Source of the DNA: Oxyruncus cristatus
Lineage: Eukaryota; Chordata; Aves; Passeriformes; Cotingidae
Assembly (NCBI GenBank): GCA_013399855.1
Contig: VXAY01002474.1
Location: 135,046 to 199,045 of the forward strand
Length of the DNA stretch: 64,000 nt
Direction of reading: 5' to 3'
The first letter of the stretch is position 1. Every line of letters starts with the position of its first letter. A program made the position numbers and the translations under genes. Shown here piece by piece: positions 1 to 11,500 of this stretch. The notes below the pieces were generated by a model that saw nothing but the letters and a program-made list of their open reading frames with translations, ran no database searches and was not told the origin of the DNA.

Positions 1-434
1 AATAGCCATGAAATTTGAGCAATTACTAATGTATGTAATAAGATTAGACAGTCACTGGAAATGATCCATGCCCTGTTATAGGGGAAGAGGGTCAAAATAG
101 TTAACTTTTCCCATATTTTTCATATCTTTTGTGCTTGGATTTACTTTAGTTATTTTGTACTTGTGTTGTCCCTTACCTTTCAGGTTAAAAAAATTTACGT
201 ACTCATGTCCTCAGGAGTCTTAATCTTGCCAAAATAATGCCAGGAGTTATCACTGTTGTAATGCAATTATCATTCACATCATTGCTACGGAGGCCACAAA
301 TTACTTCTTTGAAACTAGTAAGACTTTTAGAACCTAGAAGACTTTGTGGACCATGTTTTTTTAAAACCAAGTAGTTTTCAACATTGATTCTGTAGAGATG
401 AAATGTTTTATTCAAAAGAACTTGGCAGTTTATC
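1..434. other. AT-rich non-coding sequence at the left edge
   Basis: No convincing coding region is visible. The stretch could be 3'-UTR of a gene to the left, because AATAAA signals follow shortly after it, but this is inference only. Confidence 0.5.
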
Positions 435-458
435 NNNNNNNNNNNNNNNNNNNNNNNN
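435..458. other. Assembly gap (24 N)
   Basis: A short run of N. The true length and content of the gap cannot be known from the sequence. Confidence 0.99.
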
Positions 459-467
459 CAACATTGT

Positions 468-694
468 AATAAACAATTTGCAAGTTTGCAGTTGTCTGAT
501 CAGGCTTACTTTTGAATGCTTAGTGCAAAAGCTTACTGGTTTTTGAGTATTGTATGAAAATTTCACTAATCAGGCCTGGATGGGGTGGGAGGAGGGCAAG
601 AAGAGAATGTTAACATTTTTCTATTAACACATAGTGAAATAAAGTTGCCTTTCCCTAGAATGCATTTTGCATTAATAAAACTATGAAAAATAAA
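468..694 (+). terminator. Cluster of four canonical poly(A) signals
   Basis: AATAAA occurs on the + strand at 468-473, 638-643, 674-679 and 689-694, the last three within 57 bases. T-rich and TG-rich sequence follows at about 770-800, as downstream elements do. In human the gene upstream of CEMIP2 is ABHD17B, in the same orientation, so this could be the 3' end of its last exon. No coding sequence of that gene is in the window. AATAAA is also common by chance in AT-rich DNA, so the call is tentative. Confidence 0.35.
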
Positions 695-2711
695 CTTAAT
701 TATATGTACCCTATTTGCAAACAAAATAATATTCCAACAATACACACTGTGCTTCTAAGGCCTTATGTAGTTTAATTGTTCTGCTTGTTTTTTGTGATTG
801 AGACTGTTGTATACTTAAATGTAGCTTCAAGTATTGTGAAAACTTTAAGATGTGTTGATTAACAGTAAACAATATTCCACAAACTTGCTCTTCTTCCTTT
901 TTTTTTTTTTTCCAAAGAAATAGCAATGGTTGCTTGCAATATCAAAATACTAAGCAGCTCCCGATTTATTCTAGGAAACCTTAGAACGAAAGGAGTAACC
1001 CATTGTTATGAATTGTCAGCACATTTCTTTATCAGCAGCTACTGTTCTAATTGCCCTCCCACCCCCAGGCCTCATCTTGCTATTACTTGCAATTCAGCAT
1101 ACAGATTTTCTGCTGCAAAGGTGCTTATAAACATTATTCTGTAATGAATTCTAATATTTCCTTCTTCAAAATGAAAAGGATGTCTTGTCTTGTGCACTTA
1201 GGTGAGTTAATTGAGTAGAAGGAAATTTTTTCTCAAGCGACTGGGTTCTTGTTTTTTTGATCAAGTATGCTTCAGTGTGTTCTGAAATTTAGCGTATATT
1301 CAGGCAAAATAATATTAGACTTTTATCCTAATACAAAATATTTGGCTGTAGGTGTGTAATTCAGCTTTATTACATCATATTGAATACATAGTTTGATTTC
1401 CTTTTGTTACTACCTTCCAGCCACTATGTCTGTTCTAGACAGAAATCATTACAATTAAGTGTTTAAGTGCTTTCTGTGGGATGAATGAAGCCTGTTTTGA
1501 GACTCCTCTTCAGAAATTCACAAATAAAGAATGTATGAGTGCAATGATAAGTGATACAGATGGGCTGTATTTTGACGGCCCGCAAATTACAGGCAAATGA
1601 TCAAGTGGCATCGCAAGAACTATCTGATTGTGCCAGGGAATATTATGGCACCCTGTAATTGAAAGAGACAGAAAAGGTGCATAGTGGTTTTGCTGCTTTT
1701 GTTTCTGTGGTTTTTTTGAAGCAGAACAAAAGGCCTGACAGTGTTTTTTCATCAGTATATGCAGCTGTGCTGGATTACACTGGTGAGAAGAGGTTCGGGT
1801 CTCTTTTGCACCACTTATCCATGATTAATTATTGCCAGTTTGTTCTGATTTGTGTTTTACACCTAGATTTTTCAGATAAGTTTTTACTTGAAGGAACTAA
1901 AAATTGGGTTCAGGCAAAGCCTGGCTTGCACTGAGGATCATGTTATATTAGCAAACTTGCTGTTGACAGAAGGCAACTCCGAGCTGTTGCAGCTAGGCGC
2001 AGAACATTTGACATCCTGGTTGTCTTGTCCTTAAACCATCGTTTTGGTGAAACTGACAATGGGTGTTGTTTAATGTTATAAATGCAATTGTCTCCTGGTA
2101 AATAAGAGTTGATTCAGCATTCATTAATGAGACAATGTCTGTATTTTAGGGAAGAAGAAAAGAGCATTTTGTGAACCTCGTGGTGTCATTTCTGTTTTCT
2201 TTCTTTAAGAGACAAATATTTGACAGTAAACTGTCTTCTTCAGTTCTGGACACCTTGGCAAATCAACCTTTACAACAACTTTGTTAATGTAAAATATGAG
2301 ATTACTGTCTAAAAGTGGGATGTTTTGCTGTGTTATATTCACAGCTACATAAAACTTCTCTCTCTTTACTCTCTGCGTGTGGCAGCAGAGAATTCTAGTG
2401 AATGTTCAGTTAGCTACTCTTATTGACTGATTTGACTTGCTTTCCTTTTCAAGGTTTTCTTTGTTTTTGTGGGGGTTGTTGTTGTTTTGTTTGGGTTTTT
2501 TTTTAGTGCAGAAAAAATTGCATGTTTACTTTTGGGCTTTTGACTGGATGATATTGGGCAGCAGGGTACCTCTCCTATGGAATATTCCAGGTGCTACAGA
2601 TACTATTTTTTCTCACTATACAGTAGGTATTGTTATCATATTAAAGTTGAAAGTAAGGAAAATAGTGTGTAAGTGGGGGAACTGATCTGTTCAGAACTTT
2701 TCAGAAAAGAA
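695..2711. other. Intergenic sequence, no gene seen
   Basis: AT-rich and carrying stops in every frame. Open frames are 70-90 codons or shorter and look like chance frames. A poly-T tract lies at about 898-912, and T/G-rich simple sequence at about 2465-2505. Confidence 0.6.
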
Positions 2712-3345
2712 GTTGTGGACCCTGGTGGACTACAAGCTGACCATGAGCCAACAATGCAGCCTTAGAGCAAAGGTGACCAACAGTTTCTTGGGCTGTGTTA
2801 GGCAGAGACTTGACAGCAGGTCACGGGAAATATCCTGCCCCTCAACTCTGCACTGTGAGTGCAGACACGTGTGAGCTCAGTCTAGATCTTGGCTCTGGAG
2901 TGTAAGGAAGATATGGATATACTGAAGCAAGTCCAGTGCAGGGTCACAGCTATGACTGAAGGACTGGAGCATCTATCATAGGAGGAGAGGCTGAGAGAGC
3001 TGGGGGTGTTCATCCTGGAGAAGAAAAGGTTTGTCAGGCTATTAACTGTGCATGAGTATCTGAGGGGAGGATGTGGAGAGAGCTGGACGTTCCCCAGTAT
3101 TTGTCACTGAGAGGGCAAGAGTCAGTGATCACACACACTGAAATACAGGAAATCTAATCTGGAATCAGAAAACAACTTTTTTTTTTTTTTCTGTGAGGAA
3201 GATCAAACTCTGTGGAGGAACTGACTGTGGAGGTCTCATCTTTACAGTTAGAACTCAGCTGAGCGCAGCCCTAGGCAAACCTGCGGTAGCTGACCTTGCT
3301 CTGAGCACAAGAATCAGAGTAGGTGATTTCAAGGGGTCCCTTTCA
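2712..3345 (+). mobile_element. CR1 LINE fragment, old, 5'-truncated
   Basis: The block carries diverged CR1 ORF2 (reverse transcriptase C-terminal) and 3' sequence. It includes the stretch corresponding to 'VD-KL-MSQQC' near 2720-2760, the AGGAGAGGCTGAGAGAGCTGGG motif region near 2980-3005, and the 3' segment ending near 3345 where GGTCCCTTTCAGCC appears. Many frame breaks and a poly-T tract near 3178-3192 mark it as an old, inactive copy. It belongs to a different and more diverged subfamily than the copy at 7.9 kb. Confidence 0.75.
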
Positions 3346-6073
3346 GCCTCTGCCTTTGTGTTTTTGTGAAGTTTGCAAGTTATTTAGATATTTGGTATTA
3401 CACATATTTGTACACCAGCTCAGAAGTGGAGATTGTTTAATTACAAGAATTATATTCATTTGGTGCTCTCTACTTTTGATGCTTTCATTTTTGAGCAACA
3501 GAAAGCAACAAAGAAGACTGCTATGGAAATCATGAGGCCATCACTGTTTGATGCACTGCTGCTGAGTCAGACTAATACAAAATTTATACCACAGACAGTG
3601 TTATTGGAGATCACTTTGCTACAGTGTACTTACAAATGGAAGGTTTAAAAGCTAGATGCAAAGTATAAGCATGCTATCCTGAAAAGAGAAGAAGTGCTAA
3701 GAAGATACCTTAAACATTCTCAAAGATGACACTGTTGCATTCACAATTACGATGATGCTATGTGCTTTGCAAGCAGCAGAGGAGACTGAATGGAGATTGT
3801 GTTGTTTCAAAAAACCTGAATAATAAAGCTTGCTGTACTTTACTTGAATAGTGTCTGTAAAGCAGACATGAGAAGCTGTTTATGGGGAAGTTTGTCATGA
3901 GCTGGTAACTGTGCATCAGGCTTGCTCTCCATCACTTAAACAATTCCAATAGCATTTGACTCTTTCCAACTGTTAAAAGTTTGTGTGAAAACAAAAAGCT
4001 TGAGTGGCACCAGGTTAAAATGGCAGCACGATATAATCTTAGAACTCTTGACATGTAGAACTTCATAACCCATTTCTGTTGTGAGGTTATTAATTGTAAA
4101 ATAGCCATACAAAGAAACAAAGTTTCCCTATTAAGAATTTCTATGATATGATGATAATAAATTCTCTGATGTACCCTCTTCCTTTTTTTTTCTTTTTTTC
4201 TCAGTTAAGGTGTCTTCTTTCTTTCTGTGGAAGGAAGCAAAAGTCTAGCAAACTTCTGGTAAAATGGCAAGGAAAATGCTTTAAGAAAAAGGACAGTGTA
4301 AAAAAAGTCATCTTAAAAGCAGATTATCCTGCCAGCTAGGGAAGACCAACCGTAAAAAATTATCCCAGCATCAACTTTTTCCCAGAGGCATTAGTAAGGT
4401 GTCTTAGTCTAATAAAGTATGCAAAATAATGAGAAAACCTCAGAAGGGTTTTGTTGCCTAGAAGAGATTTTGTGGTTGGTAAAGGAGGCCTCATACAAAT
4501 GGTTGTAATTTTAATGCTTCATTTTCAAATTTTTTTTGCTTAAAGAGGTCAAATAGTTTTCTAACCTTCAGCAAGCGCTGCAGAGAAGACATGAAAGCGA
4601 TGTGATTGAAGATGAGATAGTCAATTTACCTTTTCATTCTGCTCAAAGCTTCATGCATCAAAAATAGGTAACTGTGCCGTGTCTCCTAGAGCATAGGGCA
4701 TATCCATATGCATATAATCAGGCTGTCACACTAAGACATTTTTGACTTCCAAAACTACAAAGCCACAAAAGTTTTTGCCCCAAATTTTCTTCTGGAGTCA
4801 GGTAAATGGTGGATTTACTATATTCCAAAACTGAACTCTGCCAAACATCCAAATAAACTAGAACAGCATTTTAAGTCATTTGATCAGCAACTCATCTAGT
4901 TGTTTGAAGAAATATAACAGCAGTGCAGGTCTTTCTCCAGCAGTATTGCTAAGATCCTTGGTTGGGCAAGTCATCAGCTCTTAAAGGTCATATATCTAAG
5001 TACACTGTAAATGTTGTAAGCTGTTCTAAGGAGAGCAAGGAGAGTGTGAACTAAAAATCACCAGCCACTTTGTCCGAGCATTATTGATTTGTAGGCACAT
5101 ATGATGCATTGTGATTTTGCCCCAAACATTTATTAAAGTAGGTTTGCTAGGTCCATTTGGTAGATGGTGTGCACTATTCAGTGTGGTCACTGCTTTAAAT
5201 CAGCAGTGGTGCTTGTTGCTTTAAAATAGCCTGCCAGGATGGTGTTGTTTTGTTACGTTGATGGCAATGTCTTAATTACCTAGAAGCATATTCACAAAAT
5301 ATCTGGGTGATAAAACCTAAGTGCTAATGAGGAATTATGGGTTTTAGACCTTTCTACTACCCAAGATGATACTAAGTAAGTACATTGTTTATGTCTGTAT
5401 TTTGTATTTGGCCAATTCTTTTGTATAGTTAGCAATAAGCTTGAATGAAAGTTGCTCCCTGTCAAAGATTTTGTGGCCTACCAGCAAACACAAGCCATAT
5501 GCTTGGAGCCAGAACAGGAGTGTAGAGAAAGAATGCAATCTTGAAAATGTATGAGTTCCTGTTCTGCTGTAGTAGGTGTCTAATAGATGACCTGACATTA
5601 TGTCATTTATGGTTCCTAAACAAAAAGAATTGGAGTAATTCTAAAAGTTAGAATGATATGTAGGCTGTGTATTTTGTGTGTTTCTCTGTAGTCACAAAGG
5701 CTAAAGGGTTCTGTTTCAAGGAAAAGTTGAGATTCACTCATCAGTAACTAGAGCTCTTCAGAGACGTGAGATATCATAAGGCATGATAAAACCACAAAGA
5801 CTGGCAAATCTGATTATGCAAATTTAAATATGCAGCCCAGAAGGCAACTCCAGAGTAATGCAGATAGGGTAAACATTAAATCTAAGCTATGATCATTTCA
5901 GACATTGCTGTCACAATGCATCATTGTTCTGCTAGATTTCCAATTACTAACTGTAAAGAAATGCAAGGCATTGTTCATCAATTACAAAATCACATTGTAT
6001 TTTCCCACAAGTGTCTGATCTCTGACATTTATGCTTGCTTTGTACTGAAGTTTGCATAAACAGGTTTGTTTAC
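3346..6073. other. Intergenic sequence, no gene seen
   Basis: Low-complexity AT-rich DNA without an open frame above about 70 codons. A poly-T/C-rich tract lies at about 4180-4200. No repeat family was recognised. Confidence 0.6.
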
Positions 6074-6345
6074 ATGGGTCAGTCTCTTTTCCCAAGTAGC
6101 AAGTGATTGGACAAGAGAAAATGGCTTCATGTTGCCCCGGGGGCATTTGGATTGGATGTTAAGATAAATTTCTTCATCAAGAGGATTGTCAAGGATTAGA
6201 ACAGGCTGCCCAGGGAATTGGTTTTGTCACCTTCCCTAGGGGGTATTTAAAAGACAAGTAGATACAGTACTCAGCAACATGGGATGGTGGTTGGACTTGG
6301 TAACCTTAAAGATCTTTTCCAACCTTAACAATTCTATGAATTCTG
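6074..6345 (+). mobile_element. CR1 LINE 3' fragment
   Basis: Only the last ~270 bases of a CR1 are kept. The 'CCCAAGTAGCAAGTGATTGG' region near 6091 is followed by the 'GGCTGCCCAGGGAA' motif near 6205 and a 3' end with AACAATTCTATGAATTCTG near 6325-6345. It is 5'-truncated, as is usual for CR1, and non-functional. Confidence 0.8.
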
Positions 6346-7934
6346 TAGTTGGGGAATAGCTACTTCAAAAAACAGTCACATATGAACAATAGTGTTCATG
6401 TGGCAACAAAGAATTAAGACTCATTTCTGATTATTGCTTTGTCAGTGTTCAACAGCTATTCAAGTCATCTTTCTTTTTCCATGTGTGATATGTGAGAACT
6501 TGGCCATGAGAATGTGTGTTTAATGGTAAATTAAACACACATTCTTTTTTAATTAAAAGATTAAATTAAATTTCTAAATTAAACACACATTCTTTTATTT
6601 AAACTTTATCACTTGTTCTGAATTGTAATTAGCATGGTATTACTTCAGTGAACAATTGGATTTTATAAATAACCAGGAATAACAAAGGTGTGTGTTTTTA
6701 AGCATTTGATTAGTATTTTGGAAATACACACTTTTCCATATATCATAACTATGTAGGTATATAGCTGTTGAATAATTGTATTCTTTCATTGTAGTCAATT
6801 GTGATCATTTATGATAGCCAAGAATTAGGTTCTTATTATTAGTGAATGATTTAGCTGGCTGCAGTGCTTTTCTATGCTTCCCTTTTATGGTTCATAGGAG
6901 TTTTTTTTCCTGTAACACATAGATCTAATTAAAGAACCATTTTGGTTGTGGTGATAGGAGCTGTTCCACTCCATCAGGCTTCCATGAAACATAGAAACAT
7001 CTCTTTCCACATTTAGATTTTACATCACTGAAGCTTTCTGCACTGTGCAGACTGCATGTAGAGTGACAGAATATAGGTGCACAATAAAGATTTACTTAAG
7101 CAAACATACTAATTTCTTATATATCAATTTTTCTGCAGTAACCCTGTGACCTTACCCACAATAAATGCATGATTCCTTATGCTTCTTTCCTTTAATCATA
7201 TCACATTTAAACGTCTTCGAACATGCAAACAGATTAGCAACTAATGCATAGTGAATGCTTTTCTTGCAGTAAATTCTCCTAAAAAGTGCCTTAGCATGTC
7301 AAGTAAGTTGTCAATGTGTCCCAGTGTGTTCTGTCTGCAACATTGCTAATCAGAGGTGTGATTTAGGAAGAGGTTGTAGACTTGTGTACTTTCTCTTGTC
7401 AGATCTTCTTATGCTCCACTAACAGCCTAAATCAGAGAACTAGAAATGTTAAGGGCTATGTCCAAACCTATGCCCTTTAATATCTTCTATATATAATTGT
7501 TTTTATTCCCTTTTCAAAGTTCTTGATACCATTGTTTCATGGCTACAAATTCAACAGTTTCATCACTCGCTCTAAAATAAGTACTTTCTTTTTTCTTCCA
7601 AATCCATGTCCTAAAATTCTCACTGCTAAATGATTGTCTTCCATTTTGTGTTTGCAGGATTTGGTGAACAATTCTGTCATTACCTTGCCCAACGTCCCTC
7701 TAACAAGTTTTCATAGTTTTTATTTGTAAAGCAAGTGCTTCCTCTCCTTAATCATTTTGTTCTCCCGTGCTATGTCTTCTTTGAAAAGTAGTACACACTT
7801 AGTGTGCAGTAAGAAACTGCATTTCTGAAAATATGTGCACATGATTTCAAGTAATCTGATAGAGACACAGTATATATTTTATATATAGATAAATATAGGG
7901 TATAAATATATAATTTAGCTGTTGTTGTATATTA
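6346..7934. other. Intergenic AT-rich sequence with a hairpin
   Basis: No gene is seen. It contains the perfect inverted repeat at 6509-6545 and a strongly AT-rich TATA-type low-complexity tract at about 7868-7920. Confidence 0.6.
6509..6545. repeat. Perfect 16-bp inverted repeat (hairpin) plus a third arm copy
   Basis: The left arm at 6509-6524 (AGAATGTGTGTTTAAT) is the exact reverse complement of the right arm at 6530-6545 (ATTAAACACACATTCT), separated by the 5-base loop GGTAA. The right-arm sequence recurs in direct orientation at 6578-6593, with matching flanks on both sides. The function is unknown. A small fold-back element or a local slippage and templating event are both possible. 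Confidence 0.9.
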
Positions 7935-7935
7935 T

Positions 7936-8560
7936 GGCCTAGAAGGCCAATGGCATCCTGGCCTGGATCAGGAACAGTGTGGCCAGCAGGAACAGGGAAG
8001 TGATCCTTCCCCTGTACTCAACTCTGGTGAAGCCACACCTGGAATGCTGTGGCCAGCTCTGTGCCCCTCAGTTCAGGAAGGATATTGAGGGGCTGGAGCA
8101 GGTCCAGAGAAGAGCAACCAGGCTGGGGAAGGGACTGGAACACAAGCCCTATGAGGAGAGGCTGAGGGAGCTGGGGTTGTTTAGCCTGGAGAAGAGAAGG
8201 CTCAGGGGAGACCTCATCATTCTCTACAACTCCCTGAAAGGAGGTTGTAGCCAGGTGGGGATTGGTCTCTTCTCCCAGGCAATATCAGTAAGACAAGAGG
8301 GCACAGTCTTTAGTTGTGCCACGGAAGGTTTAGGTTGGAAATTAGGAAGAAATTCTTTACAGACGGGGTAATCAGGCATTGGAATGGGCTGCCCAGGGAA
8401 GTGGTGGATTCACTGTCCCTGGAGGTTTTTAAAATGAGACTGGATATGGCACTTAGTGCCATGGTCTGGTAACTGCGGTGGTGTTGGATCAAGGGTTGGA
8501 CTTGATGACCTCAGAGGTCCTTTCCAAGCCATCTGATTCTATGATTCTATGATTCTATGA
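7936..8560 (+). mobile_element. CR1 LINE, relatively young 5'-truncated copy
   Basis: Keeps the 3' ~625 bases of CR1. An open frame at 7979-8371 encodes the C-terminal end of the CR1 ORF2 reverse transcriptase ([20 protein letters not shown], then [18 protein letters not shown]). The motif GGCTGCCCAGGGAAGTGG lies near 8387. The 3' end has three tandem ATTCTATG octamers at 8536-8559, the diagnostic tail of avian CR1. It lacks the endonuclease and most of the reverse transcriptase, so it cannot move on its own. It is very similar in sequence to the reverse-strand copy at 28506-29028. Confidence 0.95.
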
Positions 8561-11500
8561 ATATTTCTATAGACATGTTTTCATTGACTTTTGTGACCAT
8601 TACTGTAGGAAAGGAGATGGCATTCATGGAATGTAGGTGCTCACACTGTTTCTCCCATTGAATTATTAAAAATATACATTAATAGAATAAAATATATCAA
8701 AAAAAGGAAAACATTCCAACGCACTTAGATTATATTTTTAGTATACTTAAAGCAGTGAAACTATTTATCAGCAAATATTTTGAGGACGAATTCAATGGTC
8801 ATTTTTCACTTGTTAGTAAAATTACTTGATATGTACTGTAATACTTTGATGTGATATTTTTGACCAGAAATATGCATATGGTTCCTGTATTGATCTTTTC
8901 ACTCCAGGAATTTTTCTAAGAGGAAAAAAAAATTAGGTGCCTTAAGGATCTACATTACTATTTTTCAGTTTACACTTCACTGTAACTGATGATTTCTTAT
9001 GCCATTGTGTGTGTTGAAACAGTTTAATAATTTTTTGAAAAGTGAAGCAGCAGGGAAACAACTAAATAAACGATGTCAGACTTCAAAGGCTCTTAAGTTG
9101 CATGTTGCCAAATTGCTTATTCTAATGTTTGATGCTGTTACAGTATTTGAATTAAAGTAATTGCCACGTGCAAATATGGCTGGTCTTCCCTTCAGTTTAG
9201 ATTGTCTTATTCCTGTGCTACAGCTCTCAGATGGACACACCCATTTCTTCCTGCAGGCTCTTACCTGTTCCCTTCTTCCACCCTTGCACTCTTCTTGTCT
9301 AGCTGTCCCTGTAGCAGTCTCAGTGATTCACGAGCCTGTACGTCATCTCAGAAATCTTCCAGCCAGCTGCCAGAAGTGGATGAGGCTCCACTGACTGCAT
9401 GCCATGTTCTGCGTTTCGGTGGTGCAGAGGAGCACAGACAGGAAGGGACTTGCTGCAGCAAATGTTCAGCTATTCCTGATTTCGTAAGAGGAGGTTTGTT
9501 GCCAAGTGGAAGGGTAGCCGGAAGGCCAGAGGAAACAGAACACTACAAAGGCATGTCACTACTCCTAAGTATTTCTCTTCCATCTCGCTGTGGGAAAAGA
9601 AAATAACAGGAAAGAGAGGATGTTGGAAATACACAGCTCCACTGGGGAAAAAGAAAAAAGGTCAAGGTTCAGCTGGGGGATAGGAAATAGGCCTGGGGAA
9701 GGCACAAAGATGGGTCTGCAATTCAGATAAAAAGAGCTTATGGTTAGGGAGAGGAGGGCAAAACGGGCAGAATGAGATGGAAAAAGGGGAGATCCTGGGA
9801 GTAGTGAGAGATTTTGACAGAACTAAATAAAATGAGTAAAAGGAAAAGTGAGAAGAGAAACACGAAAGGAGCTAAGAGCTTTTGTCTTTGTAATATAAAA
9901 CATTTTTTGAAAGGAAAACGTAACTAATCCTAATGGGAGTGGAGAAATTAATAGATGAAGAAATGCCAAATACAATGAAAGACAGGAAGAAGAAAAATGG
10001 AAGAACAAAAGGATGTGGAAAGGAGAGGAAGGGGGGAAACATCCTACGTTACTTCTGGTTTTCCAGTTCCTGTATTTTTTTTACGTCCAGGGGAAATCAG
10101 TTCGTTCTGATAAAAGAATTTACGTCTAACAATGGCACATCCTCTAGTAAATGTTATTTACTGATAACGTTGGTGTACTAGGGCTAAAAGAGTGATGTCC
10201 AAATGTTTCTGATCATGCACCTCTATCAGTAAAACCTTCTTGAGCATGCATATAGACACATATATTTGTGTACATGTACTATTGTATTAGTGCATTGTAT
10301 ACATTATAAAGCATGTACAAAAATCAAAGCAGTATGAGATAAAGATGAAACAAACACTATTTTAAAAAATATTTCATTTCATTTTGTTTTATTTGTTAAT
10401 GCTAAAAAACGTATTCCTGCACCCCAGTGGGTTGTTTTGCACACATCCTAGGATGTACTCCCCCCTACCACACACATACTTTGGAGACCACTGGGGAGGC
10501 CCTAATGCAAAGTTTAATGCTTTATGATGAGCTCTCTCCAAAGCTGTTGCTTACCTTTCTGATGGCTTTGGTGATATCACAAGGTACAGAATTGCTTGAG
10601 CTTTTCAGAAATGTTTCCAGTACTATGAAGGAACAGATTCTGATATAGCTGGTTAGGAGAGCCAGAATCAAATATATGATCATTCAGCCTGACAACAGTT
10701 GAATTTTCTAGGTTCTGTTATCTTCTATTTACCAGCTATGAGGACAAAAATTACAGTTTCAAAAAATATCCACAACTTACTGAAGGCAGTGGCCATGACT
10801 TTAGAAGTTTCTAATTGTGCTACAAAGTAGACCTAAAACTGTTTGATAAAGACATTGAGTCTTTTGTCTTTTTCTAAGATTCTTGTCAAAATACGATCAG
10901 TAAATTGAGTTGTGTGAGTCCTTTGAATTAAACATTGAATCATGCTTTCAGCAGCACAGATAAGGTTAGATTCACTGCTTCAGGCATAACTTTATTTACA
11001 TATGCTGACTCCTAGTTTTCAAATGTGTGTACTGTAACACAGTACTGTGTCATTCAAAACTTTGTTTATAAGTCATACTGGATTTTCTTGAGAAGGGTAA
11101 GTCTGCAAACACCTGCCGTTGTTTTGTTTTTTTCCCATGTGCTTTTCTGTGGAAATTCATATAACAAAGGCTTTGTGAAAGTAACAGCTGTAAGAATATA
11201 AAGCATAGACTTGTATTTAAAGAATGTGTCTTTATATCTGTTTGACAACATTTATATTTAATGTTTATAAAACTTATTTTCTTATGCCTAGAAGCAGTAG
11301 TTTGTAGCAGTAACAAAAGGCAAATTTTGATAGTGAAACAAACTTAATGCTAAAACAATGGATTTTTGAAAAATATTTTCAGATTGGGTTACAACTGAAA
11401 GCTTTCTGACTTTCTTTATGCCCTCTGCTGACTTATGGCTGAATTACCAGACATTAATACATTTAACATGCTAGCCTGAAGAATCAGATTATCTGATACA

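Noticed and set aside
541..600. G-rich run GGGGTGGGAGGAGGG as a G-quadruplex
   Set aside because: One of the four G-runs has only two G, so it fails the usual rule.
1785..1805. GGTTCGGGTCTC resembling a tRNA B box
   Set aside because: No matching A box, cloverleaf or terminator upstream and downstream.
7979..8371. 130-codon open frame resembling a conserved protein
   Set aside because: The peptide is the C-terminal end of CR1 ORF2 reverse transcriptase inside a truncated LINE.
9202..9606. 134-codon Ser-rich open frame
   Set aside because: No recognisable domain, splice context or promoter; composition suggests chance.
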